Assembly: GCA_947169685.1 (NCBI GenBank)
Contig: CAMVQS010000016.1
Location: 1 to 40,279 of the forward strand
Length of the DNA: 40,279 bases
From: an uncultured Prevotella sp.
GTDB lineage: Bacteria > Bacteroidota > Bacteroidia > Bacteroidales > Bacteroidaceae
Reading direction: 5' to 3'
The position numbers and the translations under genes were made by a program. Shown here piece after piece: positions 15,589 through 24,614 of this stretch. The notes under the pieces were generated by a model. It had not been told where the DNA came from. It saw only the letters and a list, made by a program, of their open reading frames with translations, and ran no database searches. Numbering within the stretch: the stretch's first letter is position 1; the number at the start of each line of letters is the position of its first letter.

Positions 15589-16410
15589 ATGATTGAGGTA
15601 AAGAACATCAGTTTTAAGTATGCAGGTCAGAAGAACCTGGTATTCGATGATTTCAGCTTCACGCTGAAGGAGAATAATATCTATGGTCTGCTGGGTAAGA
15701 ACGGCACGGGCAAGAGCACGCTGCTGTATCTGATCAGCGGACTGCTGAGACCCAAGAAGGGTACTGTGAGTGTTGATGGTATCGACGCATACAAGAGACA
15801 GCCTGAGATGCTGCAGGAGATTTTCATCGTTCCTGAGGAATTCGACCTGCCCGCAATGTCGCTGGAGCAGTATGTGAAGATTAATGAGCCGTTCTATCCA
15901 CGTTTCAGCCGTGAGGTGTTGGAGGCTTGTCTGAAGGACTTTGAGCTGACCACCGACCTGAAACTGAACGCCCTCTCGATGGGACAGAAGAAGAAGGCCT
16001 TTATTGCCTTCGCGATGGCTACGAACACAAAGTACCTGCTGATGGACGAGCCGACCAACGGGCTGGACATCCCCTCGAAGAGTCAGTTCCGCAAGGTGGT
16101 GGCACAGTATATGAACGACGACCGCCTGGTCATCATCTCTACCCATCAGGTACACGATGTGGAACAACTCCTGGACCACATCCTCATGCTCGACCAGCGG
16201 TCGCTGCTGCTCAATGCCTCCACACAGGAGATTATGGAGAAGTACACGTTTGAATATCGCCTGCCGCAGCAGATGGACGACACGGTGCTCTACGCCGAGC
16301 CCACGCTGCAGGGAAATGCCGTCATCGCCAAGCGCAACGCCGGTGACCCTGAGACGCAAGTGAACCTCGAACTATTGTTTAACGCTGTAACGAAAGGATT
16401 GGTAAAATGA
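15589..16410 (+). CDS. ABC transporter ATP-binding protein of a GntR-linked (YtrB-type) system
   Basis: A 273-residue ATPase. Walker A GKNGTGKST is at residues 36-44, Walker B is in YLLMDEPTNGLD near 152-163, and the switch His is in IISTHQVHDVEQLLDH near 180. The signature motif is LSMGQKKK rather than the common LSGGQ, a change found in this export-type subgroup. The last 70 residues after the ATPase core are less conserved. It powers the membrane protein encoded next, with which it overlaps by 4 bp. Together with the following permease and GntR regulator it resembles the Ytr module of Firmicutes, linked to cell-envelope antibiotics; the substrate here is unknown. First gene of the operon. 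Confidence 0.9.
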   Translation: MIEVKNISFKYAGQKNLVFDDFSFTLKENNIYGLLGKNGTGKSTLLYLISGLLRPKKGTVSVDGIDAYKRQPEMLQEIFIVPEEFDLPAMSLEQYVKINEPFYPRFSREVLEACLKDFELTTDLKLNALSMGQKKKAFIAFAMATNTKYLLMDEPTNGLDIPSKSQFRKVVAQYMNDDRLVIISTHQVHDVEQLLDHILMLDQRSLLLNASTQEIMEKYTFEYRLPQQMDDTVLYAEPTLQGNAVIAKRNAGDPETQVNLELLFNAVTKGLVK

Positions 16411-17246
16411 AACAGTTTGATTTTAAGAGATTCGGTTGGATGCTGAAGAACCATTTTTGTGTGACACGCAACACGTGGTTAGGCGTCTTTGGTGTCTATA
16501 CGCTGGTGTTGTTCCTGGCCGACTTATTCATCACACGAGTGCAGGGCATCAATTACAGCGAAGAATTGGAGCACGTTGGAATAAACGTTGTCCGCGAGAT
16601 GTATGCTTCACAAGTCAATGGGTCGGCCGATTTCGGTCAGTTCTTCTTCCTTATTGCCATGATGATTTGTGCCTCCTTGATTTTCTCGCACCTGAAAACC
16701 AACGCGCGACGCTCCACTTTCCTGACGCTGCCAGCTTCGAATTTGGAGAAATACTTAGCCTGCTTCCTCCACGTCGTCGTATCGGTGGGCATTGGAACCT
16801 TCGTGGCTTATTGCATAGCCGATGGCTTACGCGTACTGACCGACCTGCTGACCGGGCGTGTCGTCATCTGGGGTGTGCCTTATTTCTTTGATGCGCATAA
16901 TGCCTATCCTTGGCCATGGGGAGCCTGGTTAATTGGCTGGGTCATCTACTTCCACTCCGTCTATATCCTTGGCGGCGCATTGTTCCGCAGGCTGGCATTC
17001 GTCCTGACGAGTATGCTTGTCGTCATCGGCTTCTTTCTCGTCATGTGGGGTGTGAAGGCTACCAGTGACGCCATAGACTGGAATTCCTACCCGATTTATA
17101 TGACGGCGGATGATAAAGCCGCATACCATTGGCTGTTCTACGTATTTCTTGTACTCATCTATCTCTTGGCCGCTGTTCACTACTGGCTCTCTTATCGCAT
17201 TTTCTGCCGCATGCAGGTTATTACTCGTAAATATCTGAACGTATGA
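16407..17246 (+). CDS. ABC-2-like membrane permease of the GntR-linked system
   Basis: A 279-residue polytopic membrane protein with about six hydrophobic segments: near residues 25-42 (WLGVFGVYTLVLFLADLFI), 75-92 (FFLIAMMICASLIFSHL), 115-135, 165-190, 195-215 (FVLTSMLVVIGFFLVMWGV) and 240-262 (WLFYVFLVLIYLLAAVHYWL). The run TNARRSTFLTLPASNLEKYLA near 95-115 is typical of this permease group in Bacteroidota. It should form the channel part of the transporter with the preceding ATPase. Both ends overlap neighbours by 4 bp (ATGA), showing tight translational coupling to the ATPase and to the GntR regulator. The substrate cannot be inferred from sequence. Confidence 0.85.
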   Translation: MKQFDFKRFGWMLKNHFCVTRNTWLGVFGVYTLVLFLADLFITRVQGINYSEELEHVGINVVREMYASQVNGSADFGQFFFLIAMMICASLIFSHLKTNARRSTFLTLPASNLEKYLACFLHVVVSVGIGTFVAYCIADGLRVLTDLLTGRVVIWGVPYFFDAHNAYPWPWGAWLIGWVIYFHSVYILGGALFRRLAFVLTSMLVVIGFFLVMWGVKATSDAIDWNSYPIYMTADDKAAYHWLFYVFLVLIYLLAAVHYWLSYRIFCRMQVITRKYLNV

Positions 17247-17602
17247 CATTCTCAAACGATAAAGCGATATACCTGCAGATGGCGGACCGTCTGTGCGACG
17301 AAATTCTGGCAGGGACGTACAAGGACGACGACCGCATCCCCAGCGTTCGTGAGTATGCCGTGCTCTTGGAGGTGAACACCAACACGGCGGTGAAGACCTA
17401 CGACGAGCTTGCACGCGCGAACATTATATATAATAAGCGGGGCTTAGGCTACTTCGTCACTCCTGGCGCCAGGAAGCAAATTCTGAAGGAGCGCAAGCAG
17501 GAGTTTATGAAGGAACGTCTGCCGGAGCTGTTGCGCCAGATGAAGCTCTTAGGAATAAAAAAAGAAGAGCTCTGCAACTTTTTCGATACTGCCGACGTCT
17601 AA
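17243..17602 (+). CDS. GntR family transcriptional regulator, YtrA subfamily
   Basis: A 119-residue regulator. Residues 1 to about 75 form the GntR winged helix-turn-helix (IYLQMADRLCDEILAGTYKDDDRIPSVREYAVLLEVNTNTAVKTYDELARANII), followed by the wing KRGLGYFVTPGA. The C-terminal 40 residues are a short helical dimerisation segment (KERKQEFMKERLPELLRQMKLLG), with no ligand domain, which defines the YtrA subfamily. Such regulators usually repress their own ABC operon. Here the gene is third in the operon and a perfect AGTGTACT inverted repeat covers the operon start site, so autorepression is likely. It overlaps the permease gene by 4 bp and the next gene follows after 21 bp. Confidence 0.92.
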   Translation: MTFSNDKAIYLQMADRLCDEILAGTYKDDDRIPSVREYAVLLEVNTNTAVKTYDELARANIIYNKRGLGYFVTPGARKQILKERKQEFMKERLPELLRQMKLLGIKKEELCNFFDTADV

Positions 17603-17623
17603 CAGGTAGATTAAACATTAAGC

Positions 17624-18283
17624 ATGATACATTTACAAGACATCAACAAAACCTATCAGGGTGCACAGCCGCTGCACGTGCTGAAGGGCATCACGCTTGA
17701 CATTGAGAAGGGCGAGTTCGTCAGCATCATGGGCGCTTCGGGCTCTGGCAAGAGTACGCTGCTGAACATCTTGGGTATTCTCGACAACTACGACTCGGGA
17801 AGCTACGAGCTGGCAGGCACGCGCATCTGGAACCTCTCCGAGCGTAAGGCAGCGGAGTACCGCAACCACATGATAGGCTTCATTTTCCAATCATTTAATC
17901 TCATCTCGTTTAAGAATGCCGTGGAAAACGTGGAGTTGCCACTCTTTTATCAAGGGGTGTCGCGTAAAAAGCGACACACCCTTGCTTTGGAGTATCTGGA
18001 GCGTCTCGGCCTTCTGGATTGGGCAACCCATTACCCCAATGAGCTCAGCGGTGGTCAGCGTCAGCGCGTGGCCATTGCCCGTGCGCTTATCACACGGCCA
18101 CAGATTATCCTGGCCGACGAGCCGACGGGTGCCCTCGACTCGAAGACGAGCGTGGAGGTGATGCAGCTGTTGAAACAGCTGAACCGAGATGAGGGAATGA
18201 CACAGATCATCGTCACGCACGACCCTGGCGTGGCACAACAGACAAACCGCATCATCAGAATCAAGGATGGAGTTATTGAATGA
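17624..18283 (+). CDS. MacB/LolD-type ABC transporter ATP-binding protein
   Basis: A 219-residue stand-alone ATPase. Walker A GASGSGKST is at residues 37-45, the Q-loop region is FIFQSFNLISFKNAVENVELPL near 85-105, the signature LSGGQRQRVAIARAL near 140, Walker B IILADEPTGALDSKTS near 160 and the switch His IIVTHDPGVAQQ near 193. LNILGILDNYDSGSYELAG after Walker A is typical of the MacB/LolD mechanotransmission group. It should drive the two permeases encoded next. The downstream start codon lies 17 bp inside this gene, so expression is coupled. Together with the adaptor and TolC-like proteins it forms a tripartite export system. Confidence 0.93.
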   Translation: MIHLQDINKTYQGAQPLHVLKGITLDIEKGEFVSIMGASGSGKSTLLNILGILDNYDSGSYELAGTRIWNLSERKAAEYRNHMIGFIFQSFNLISFKNAVENVELPLFYQGVSRKKRHTLALEYLERLGLLDWATHYPNELSGGQRQRVAIARALITRPQIILADEPTGALDSKTSVEVMQLLKQLNRDEGMTQIIVTHDPGVAQQTNRIIRIKDGVIE

Positions 18284-19520
18284 GATATGGCAGACGGCCA
18301 AGCGTAACAAGCTGCGTACGGGACTGACGGGCTTTGCAGTGGCATGGGGTATCTTCATGATCATCGTGCTGCTGGGAGCAGGCAATGGCCTCATCAATGC
18401 CAGCCTGAAGCAGAGTGGGCAGATTCTGAGCAACTCGATGGAGGTGTTCGGAGGACGTACCTCGAAGCCTTACAATGGCCTGCCGGAAGGGCGTCGCATC
18501 AATCTGCAGACACAGGATGTCACCACGACCGAAACGCAGTTCAAGAAAAATATCGACGAGGTGGGTGCCACCTTCTGGACCAGTGCTACGGTCACCAATG
18601 GCGAGGAGTACATGAGTATGGAAATAGCAGGCGTCCATCCCATTCATACGAAGATTAGCAAAAGGGATTTGCTCTATGGCCGTTTCATCAACGATCTGGA
18701 CTTGCAGGGAAAGCGTAAGGTGCTCGTGCTGACCGACAAGCAGGCCAAGGAATTGGAGCCCAAGGACTATAAGTCGTTGCTGGGCCGCTACGTGAAGGTG
18801 GGTGACTTCGCCTTCAAGGTGGTGGGCATCTATAAGGACCGTGAGGACGGTGAGAACCCTGCTTTCTCGGCCTATTCCACCATCAAGGGCATCTATGGTG
18901 CCAATACCGATGAGGTGGGACGTATTGAGTTCACCTTCCACGGGTTGCTGACAGAGAAGGCGAACGAGGCTTTCGAGAAGGCCTATCGCCGACAACTGAA
19001 TGCCAACCACCAGGCACATCCTGAGGATGAGAGTGCCATCTGGATATGGAACGGCTACACGCAGAGCGTGCAGATGGAGACGGGTATTGCCATCATCCGC
19101 ACCTTCCTCTGGGTGGTCGGCCTGTTCACGTTGCTGAGTGGTATTGTGGGCGTGTCGAACATCATGCTCATCACCGTGAAGGAGCGTACCCACGAGTTCG
19201 GCATTCGTAAGGCTATTGGTGCCAAGCCGTGGAGCATTCTGAAGCTGATTATTGTGGAGAGTGTGATTATCACCACCTTCTTCGGCTACATCGGTATGCT
19301 GTTAGGCATCGGCGCCAATGAGTATATGGACGCTACGCTGGGCCATGAGACCATTGATACCGGACTCTTCCAGACGACCATGTTCCTGGATCCGACAGTA
19401 GGACTCGACGTGTGCATCGAAGCTACGATGGTGATGGTCATTGCAGGCACCATAGCCGGCCTGATACCGGCTTACAAGGCAAGTAGAATCCGCCCGATAG
19501 AGGCATTAAGAGCTGACTAA
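18267..19520 (+). CDS. MacB-like ABC transporter permease (first)
   Basis: A 417-residue permease with the MacB fold: a transmembrane helix near residues 20-42 (GFAVAWGIFMIIVLLGAGNGL), a large periplasmic domain (about 45-275) and three C-terminal transmembrane helices near 280-305, 330-352 and 385-405. The segment GIVGVSNIMLITVKERTHEFGIRKAIGAKP near 295-325 is the hallmark of the FtsX/MacB family, and IAGLIPAYKASRIRPIEALRAD ends it as in MacB. MacB proteins do not form a substrate tunnel but couple cytoplasmic ATP hydrolysis to periplasmic substrate expulsion through the adaptor and TolC. The start overlaps the ATPase gene by 17 bp. It probably dimerises with the similar permease encoded 1 bp downstream. 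Confidence 0.92.
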   Translation: MELLNEIWQTAKRNKLRTGLTGFAVAWGIFMIIVLLGAGNGLINASLKQSGQILSNSMEVFGGRTSKPYNGLPEGRRINLQTQDVTTTETQFKKNIDEVGATFWTSATVTNGEEYMSMEIAGVHPIHTKISKRDLLYGRFINDLDLQGKRKVLVLTDKQAKELEPKDYKSLLGRYVKVGDFAFKVVGIYKDREDGENPAFSAYSTIKGIYGANTDEVGRIEFTFHGLLTEKANEAFEKAYRRQLNANHQAHPEDESAIWIWNGYTQSVQMETGIAIIRTFLWVVGLFTLLSGIVGVSNIMLITVKERTHEFGIRKAIGAKPWSILKLIIVESVIITTFFGYIGMLLGIGANEYMDATLGHETIDTGLFQTTMFLDPTVGLDVCIEATMVMVIAGTIAGLIPAYKASRIRPIEALRAD

Positions 19521-19521
19521 G

Positions 19522-20775
19522 ATGAGAATAGACATAGATACATATAGAGAGATACTTGACACGCTGACGCGTAACAAGTCGCGTTCGCTGCTGACAGGAT
19601 TCGGTGTGTTCTGGGGCGTCTTTATGCTGGTGGCTCTTATCGGAGGAGGCAGTGGACTGAAGGAGATGCTGGAAAAGAATTTCGAAGGCTTTGCACAGAA
19701 CACGGTGATTGTCTGGGCCCAGCAGACCTCGAAGGCCTATAAGGGTTTCCGTAAGGGCCGCTGGTGGAGCATGGACTATAAGGACATCCACCGTCTGCAT
19801 CAACGCGTGCCCGAACTCGACGTGGTGGCTCCTGTGCTCTTCTCGCCTTGGGGAATGTCGAACACTGCCTACTATGGTGACCAGAAGACGACGCCACGCA
19901 TACAAGGCACGTCGCCCGACTATGCCAAAGTGGTGACTCCCAAGCTCTACTATGGCCGCTATATCAATGAGATGGATATGAAAGAGGGCCGCAAGGTGTG
20001 TGTCATCGGCAAGAAAATCTATAAGGAACTTTTCAAGGAAGGTGGCGACCCCTGTGGCAAGAGCATTCGCATTGACTCCACCTACTATCAGGTGATAGGC
20101 GTGGATTATGCGTCAACGAATATGAATATCAACGGGCGTGCTGAAGAGAAAGTTACGCTGCCACTGACGCTGATGCAACAGACCTATAACCGTGGTAACG
20201 AGGTGGATATGATTGTGGCCACGGGACGCAAGGGGGTGGTGATGTCAAAGCTAAGCGATCGCATCCGCGAGGCCGTGACCATGTCACATTTTGTAGATCC
20301 AACAGACGAGCAGGCAGCTATGGTGTTCAACACCGAGGTGCTTTTCCAACTTCTGGATAACTTGTTCAAGGGTGTCAACTTCCTCATCTGGCTCGTTGGT
20401 CTGGGAACGCTGTTGGCTGGTGCCATCGGTGTGTCTAACATTATGATGGTCACCGTCAAGGAACGCACCACGGAGATAGGCATCCGCAGGGCCATCGGTG
20501 CCACGCCGAAGATGATTCTCTCACAGATTATCAGCGAGAGTATCGTACTGACGCTCGTCGCGGGCATGAGCGGCATCCTCTTCGGTGTGATGATTCTGCA
20601 GATGCTGGAACTGGCGAATACGGAGGACGGCATCGTGACCACCCATTTCCAGGTAGGCTTCTGGACGGCCATCTTTGCTGCCTTCGTGGTGAGCGCGATG
20701 GGCGTGCTGGCAGGACTGGCGCCCGCTGCCCGTGCCATGAGTATCAAACCCGTTGACGCTATGCGTGACGAATAA
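19522..20775 (+). CDS. MacB-like ABC transporter permease (second)
   Basis: A 417-residue paralogue of the preceding permease with the same layout: a transmembrane helix near 20-42 (TGFGVFWGVFMLVALIGGGSGL), a periplasmic domain and three C-terminal helices. The family motif is GAIGVSNIMMVTVKERTTEIGIRRAIGATP near 295-325, and the end is MSIKPVDAMRDE. Equal length and order of motifs suggest an old tandem duplication and a heterodimer driven by one ATPase, the usual arrangement in Bacteroidota in place of the E. coli MacB fusion. There is 1 bp between the two permease genes. The periplasmic domain is much less similar than the membrane parts, judged by eye. Confidence 0.92.
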   Translation: MRIDIDTYREILDTLTRNKSRSLLTGFGVFWGVFMLVALIGGGSGLKEMLEKNFEGFAQNTVIVWAQQTSKAYKGFRKGRWWSMDYKDIHRLHQRVPELDVVAPVLFSPWGMSNTAYYGDQKTTPRIQGTSPDYAKVVTPKLYYGRYINEMDMKEGRKVCVIGKKIYKELFKEGGDPCGKSIRIDSTYYQVIGVDYASTNMNINGRAEEKVTLPLTLMQQTYNRGNEVDMIVATGRKGVVMSKLSDRIREAVTMSHFVDPTDEQAAMVFNTEVLFQLLDNLFKGVNFLIWLVGLGTLLAGAIGVSNIMMVTVKERTTEIGIRRAIGATPKMILSQIISESIVLTLVAGMSGILFGVMILQMLELANTEDGIVTTHFQVGFWTAIFAAFVVSAMGVLAGLAPAARAMSIKPVDAMRDE

Positions 20776-20804
20776 CAAGAATAAAAAGTAAAAATGATAT
20801 AATT

Positions 20805-21917
20805 ATGAAGAAGTACAGCAAACTGATCATTGCGGCCATTGTTGCCCTGATTTTCATTGGAACGTTCGTGTTCCTCTGGCAGAAGAGCCAGCCCAAAGAA
20901 ACGGTGTATAGTGAGTTTACACCCAAGCTCGATACGCTGCAGCACACCACCATCATTACCGGTAAGATTGAGCCGCGCAACGAGGTGAACGTGAAGCCGC
21001 AGATTTCGGGTATCATCACCGAGATACTCAAGGAGCCTGGCCAGTATGTGCAGGCAGGTGAGGTCATCGCCAAAGTGAAGGTCATCCCTGACATGGGGTC
21101 GCTCTCTTCGGCAGAGAGCCGTGTGCGCCTGGCCAGCATCAACCTGAAGCAGGCTGAGGTGGATTTCGAACGTGAGAAGAACCTCTATGAGCAGAAGCTC
21201 GTTTCTGCTGACGAGTACGACAAGGTGCGCCAGCAGCTCAATCAGGCTAAGGAAGAGTTGCGTGGAGCCGTCGATGCCCTTGAGGTGGTTCGCGACGGTG
21301 TGTCACGCTCGAATGCCAGTGCCTCTTCGACGCTCATCCGCAGCACCATCAGCGGCATCATCCTCGACATCCCCGTCAAGGTGGGTAACAGCGTCATCCT
21401 CAGCAACACGTTCAACGACGGTACGACCATTGCCAGCGTTGCCAACATGAACGACCTCATCTTCCGTGGTAACATTGACGAGACGGAGGTGGGACAGCTC
21501 GTGACGGGCATGCCCATGAAGATTACCATCGGAGCCCTGCAGAACGTGTCGTTCAGTGCCTCGCTGGAGTATGTCTCTCCGAAGGCTGTCGAGAGTAATG
21601 GTGCCAACCAGTTCGAGATCAAGGCTGCTGTCAGCACGCTGGCTGATAATAAGATTCGCTCAGGCTACTCTGCCAATGCCGAGATTGTGCTGGCCCGTGC
21701 CCAGAACGTGCTGACCATACCTGAGAGTGCCATTGAGTTCAGCGGCGACTCCACCTTTGTCTATCTTGTCAAGGGTGATGGCAGTAAGAAAACGTATGAG
21801 CGTAAGCCAGTCGTCACTGGATTGAGTGATGGTGTGAACATTGAAATCAAGAAAGGCCTGACGGTCAAGGACCGTGTACGTGGTCCTGAAATCATTGCAG
21901 AAGAGAAGGAGGATTAA
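20805..21917 (+). CDS. MacA-like periplasmic adaptor (membrane fusion protein)
   Basis: A 370-residue adaptor. One N-terminal transmembrane helix (about 6-25) anchors it in the inner membrane; the rest is periplasmic. Order: barrel-sandwich/lipoyl half (GKIEPRNEVNVKPQISGIITEIL near 52-75, then GQYVQAGEVIAKVK), a coiled-coil hairpin (about 95-165, ASINLKQAEVDFEREKNLYEQKLVSADEYDKV), the second lipoyl half (STISGIILDIPVKVGNSVI near 185), and beta-barrel and membrane-proximal domains to the C-terminus. It should bridge the MacB-like permeases with the TolC-like channel encoded 3 bp downstream. The start ATG at 20805 follows the permease stop by 29 bp. Confidence 0.93.
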   Translation: MKKYSKLIIAAIVALIFIGTFVFLWQKSQPKETVYSEFTPKLDTLQHTTIITGKIEPRNEVNVKPQISGIITEILKEPGQYVQAGEVIAKVKVIPDMGSLSSAESRVRLASINLKQAEVDFEREKNLYEQKLVSADEYDKVRQQLNQAKEELRGAVDALEVVRDGVSRSNASASSTLIRSTISGIILDIPVKVGNSVILSNTFNDGTTIASVANMNDLIFRGNIDETEVGQLVTGMPMKITIGALQNVSFSASLEYVSPKAVESNGANQFEIKAAVSTLADNKIRSGYSANAEIVLARAQNVLTIPESAIEFSGDSTFVYLVKGDGSKKTYERKPVVTGLSDGVNIEIKKGLTVKDRVRGPEIIAEEKED

Positions 21918-21920
21918 GCC

Positions 21921-23252
21921 ATGAAGAAGTTACTATTATTAGTAATACTAGTAGTTCTGGTCAAACTAGACATCCTAGCGCAAAACAAACAGTGGACGCT
22001 TCGTGAATGCTGCGAATACGCCGTAGCCCATAACATCAGTATCAAGCAGACCGACAACCAGCGGCGTAAGCAGGAGCTGAGCCTTTCTACGGCACGCAAC
22101 TCCCGCCTGCCAGACCTCTCTGCCAGCATCGGCGAGAACTTCTCGTTCGGTCGTGGACTGACGGCTGAGAATACCTATTCGAACACAAACACCAGTTCGA
22201 CGTCGTTCTCGCTCGGCACCAGTGTACCCTTGTTCACGGGCTTCCAGATTCCCAACACCATCAAGCTCAACCAGCTGAATCTCGAAGCGGCAACCATGGA
22301 TTTGGAGAAAGCCAAGAACGACATCTGTGTGCAGGTGGCACAGGCTTACGTCCAGATACTCTATGACATGGAAATCTGCGATGTGGCACGCCGCCAGATC
22401 ACCATCGACTCCTTGCAGGTACATCGTCTGCAGGTGATGCTCGACAACGGTAAGGCCAGTCAGGCGGAACTGTCACAGCAGCTGGCAACCCTTGCCCAGA
22501 GCCGTCTTACGGCTACGCAGGCCGACAACCAGCTGCAGTTGGACATCCTTGCCCTGACACAGCTGCTTGAACTGCCGTCGCCCGAGGGCTTCACCATTTT
22601 CCGTCCATCACCAGACTCTCAACTCTCAACGCTTAACGCTCAACTTATATCCCCCGACCTCATCTATCAGGAGGCTCTGACCGCCCGTCCCGAAGTGGCT
22701 GCCGAACAACTGCGCCTGCAAGGCACTGAGAACAGCATTAAGATAGCACAGTCGGCGCTTTATCCCTCGCTGTCGTTCTCGGCAGGACTGGGCACCAACT
22801 ACTACAAGACCAGTGGCTTTGAGGCTGACGGCTTTGGTACACAGCTGAAGAACAACTTCTCGCAGTATCTTGGCCTGAATCTGCAAATTCCCATCTTCAA
22901 CCGTTTCTCCACGCGCAACAATATCCGTTCCGCCCGCATTGACCGTGAGACGCAGGAACTGCAGCTTGACAACGTGAAGAAGACGCTCTACAAGGAGATT
23001 CAGCAGGTATATTACAATGCCATTGCCGCACAGGAGAAGTGGAAGAGCAGCGAGCAGGCCATGCTTGCCGCACAGGATGCCTTCACGCTCATGCAGGCCA
23101 AATATGAAAACGGTAAGGCGAACCTTACCGAATTCAATGAGGCGAAGATGAACTATCTCAAGTCCGAGAGCAATCTTGTGCAAGCACAGTACGAATATAT
23201 CTATCAGTCGCGTCTTCTCGACTTCTATCGCGGACGTGAGTTGAACTTCTAA
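21921..23252 (+). CDS. TolC-like outer membrane efflux channel
   Basis: A 443-residue outer membrane factor of the TolC family. A signal peptide (1-21, ending ILAQ) is followed by WTLRECCEYAVAHNISIKQTDNQRR, the usual start of OEP repeat 1. Long helices with heptads (LDLEKAKNDICVQVAQAYVQILYDME near 120-150) and a second repeat (about 250-440, ending YEYIYQSRLLDFYRGREL) form the periplasmic tunnel; trimer assembly is expected. Residues about 232-246 (SPDSQLSTLNAQLIS) are encoded by a heptamer DNA repeat and lie between the two halves. The signal peptide has an unusual KLD within its core, encoded by a CTAGT-rich stretch. Last gene of the operon; its stop lies 5 bp from that of the convergent phosphatase gene. 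Confidence 0.93.
   Translation: MKKLLLLVILVVLVKLDILAQNKQWTLRECCEYAVAHNISIKQTDNQRRKQELSLSTARNSRLPDLSASIGENFSFGRGLTAENTYSNTNTSSTSFSLGTSVPLFTGFQIPNTIKLNQLNLEAATMDLEKAKNDICVQVAQAYVQILYDMEICDVARRQITIDSLQVHRLQVMLDNGKASQAELSQQLATLAQSRLTATQADNQLQLDILALTQLLELPSPEGFTIFRPSPDSQLSTLNAQLISPDLIYQEALTARPEVAAEQLRLQGTENSIKIAQSALYPSLSFSAGLGTNYYKTSGFEADGFGTQLKNNFSQYLGLNLQIPIFNRFSTRNNIRSARIDRETQELQLDNVKKTLYKEIQQVYYNAIAAQEKWKSSEQAMLAAQDAFTLMQAKYENGKANLTEFNEAKMNYLKSESNLVQAQYEYIYQSRLLDFYRGRELNF
22615..22645. repeat. CTCTCAA-type heptamer repeat inside the tolC-like gene
   Basis: Units CTCTCAA, CTCTCAA, CGCTTAA and CGCTCAA at a 7-bp period, encoding SQLSTLNAQL. A related peptide, SQLSTLNSQL, is encoded by the same kind of repeat in sprA (33143-33181). 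Confidence 0.75.
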
Positions 23253-23257
23253 GATTC

Positions 23258-24520
23258 TTACTTCACGCTGTTGCAGCGGTCGGTATAGAACTTACGGAAG
23301 TCTGACCACTTGTAGTAAGGATAATTCGTGGTGGGAACGGGGAGGCGAGCCTCCTCACCATTAAGCAGTAGCTTCACCAGAATATCATCAGGACCCTTCT
23401 TCCCTCGGTAGAAGACGAGTTGGATATTGCTGGCCTTACACGTTTCCCAACTCTGATAGCAGTTCTTGACCTCGTAGGGATCTTCGGGGTCGAGGTCGGC
23501 ACCGTTGATGCCCATCAGAATGGTCAGGGGACCCAGGCAGTTGTCGTGGCCGAAACGCAGGTCGGCAATGCGGTTGCTGCTCCCGTCGAGCACGGCATCG
23601 GTCTTGCGAATGATGTCCTCAAGGATGGGAATCATGACATATTGGTCAGGAAACAGCCACGAGTAGGCTCCGAGGTTGGAGGCTTCCCACTGGGCAGCAA
23701 TCTCCTCGTCGGTGATGAGGCTCCCCATCATTCCCTCATGTCCGATGTTGGGCAGTGAGGTGTAGAGGTTAATGAGGTTACTGCCTATGTGGTGAAGATT
23801 GCCTGGCAATCCTTCGGTGCTGGTGAAGACGCGCTTGATAACCACATCGCGCAGCGTGTCAGCATTGGGGAACTTGTCGCGGTTTTGCTCGTAGCGTGGC
23901 TTCGGTTTAGGGAAGTTATGCTTCACAGGGTTCTGGCGGTCGCCAGGTACCACACCGTCGAGTGTGAAGCGTGAGGACTGTTCGCGTATTTCAATCTTCG
24001 GATTACACTGTACAAGCTCCTGACAGAAGGCCGACATGCTGAGCACACAGCGTCCTGTGAGTGAGGAGATGGCCAGCACGTTACCGCCATGCTCGAACAC
24101 CTCGGGGAAATTGTTATACATGGTTCGGGCAATGCGCTGGTGCTGTTCCCAACCCAAGTCGGTGAGTTCGCTGACACCTGTCATCAGCTCATCCTTGGCA
24201 GCCTCAAAGCGCTTGTAGAATGCCTCTCCTTCTGCAGTAAGCCGTTGTTGACGGTGAGCGGTGGTCAACAAGCTGTCAAGCTCCTTGTAAAGAAAGCTGT
24301 TCCAATAGTAGCGTGAGCCGTGACGGCCGTAATGACTGATGTAGAACGGGGTGTAGCCGCTGGGCGCCTTGGTCAGTGGTACGTTGGTAAACGCATAGGG
24401 ATAGTCGGTGCCATAGGCTTTTCTCGGGTCAGCCTTCAGTTGGTCAAATGGGGAGTTGCCCTGCGCCCAGACTGTGATGGTCAGGAGCGTCAAAAATAAG
24501 ATAGTCAGAATTCTTTTCAT
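23258..24520 (-). CDS. Exported histidine-type phosphatase (acid phosphatase/phytase-like)
   Basis: A 420-residue branch 2 histidine phosphatase. A signal peptide (1-19, ending VWAQ) directs it to the periplasm or beyond. The catalytic motif RHGSR is at residues 66-70 (H67 is the phosphohistidine nucleophile) in FYISHYGRHGSRYYWNS, and the proton-donor region FGHDNCLGPL with the HD pair lies near 325. The group includes phytases, MINPP-like enzymes and acid phosphatases; the substrate cannot be set from the sequence, though inositol phosphates or other organic phosphates are likely. Length fits the group. It stands alone, convergent with the tolC-like gene and divergent from the small exported-protein gene. 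Confidence 0.9.
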   Translation of the reverse strand: MKRILTILFLTLLTITVWAQGNSPFDQLKADPRKAYGTDYPYAFTNVPLTKAPSGYTPFYISHYGRHGSRYYWNSFLYKELDSLLTTAHRQQRLTAEGEAFYKRFEAAKDELMTGVSELTDLGWEQHQRIARTMYNNFPEVFEHGGNVLAISSLTGRCVLSMSAFCQELVQCNPKIEIREQSSRFTLDGVVPGDRQNPVKHNFPKPKPRYEQNRDKFPNADTLRDVVIKRVFTSTEGLPGNLHHIGSNLINLYTSLPNIGHEGMMGSLITDEEIAAQWEASNLGAYSWLFPDQYVMIPILEDIIRKTDAVLDGSSNRIADLRFGHDNCLGPLTILMGINGADLDPEDPYEVKNCYQSWETCKASNIQLVFYRGKKGPDDILVKLLLNGEEARLPVPTTNYPYYKWSDFRKFYTDRCNSVK

Positions 24521-24565
24521 ATATTGCCTTTGTTAATTGTAATTGATAGTCAATGGTTTTCCGTT

Positions 24566-24574
24566 GCAAATATA
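24566..24574 (-). promoter_or_regulatory. -7 box of the histidine phosphatase gene
   Basis: TATATTTGC on the minus strand, 45 bp upstream of the start codon. No clear TTTG at -33. Confidence 0.5.
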
Positions 24575-24614
24575 AGAATAATTCCTAATATGACGTAATT
24601 TTACTGCCTGAAAT

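Noticed and set aside
18273..19193. 306-codon minus-strand frame
   Set aside because: It is a shadow of the first MacB-like permease; His/Leu-rich and without a promoter.
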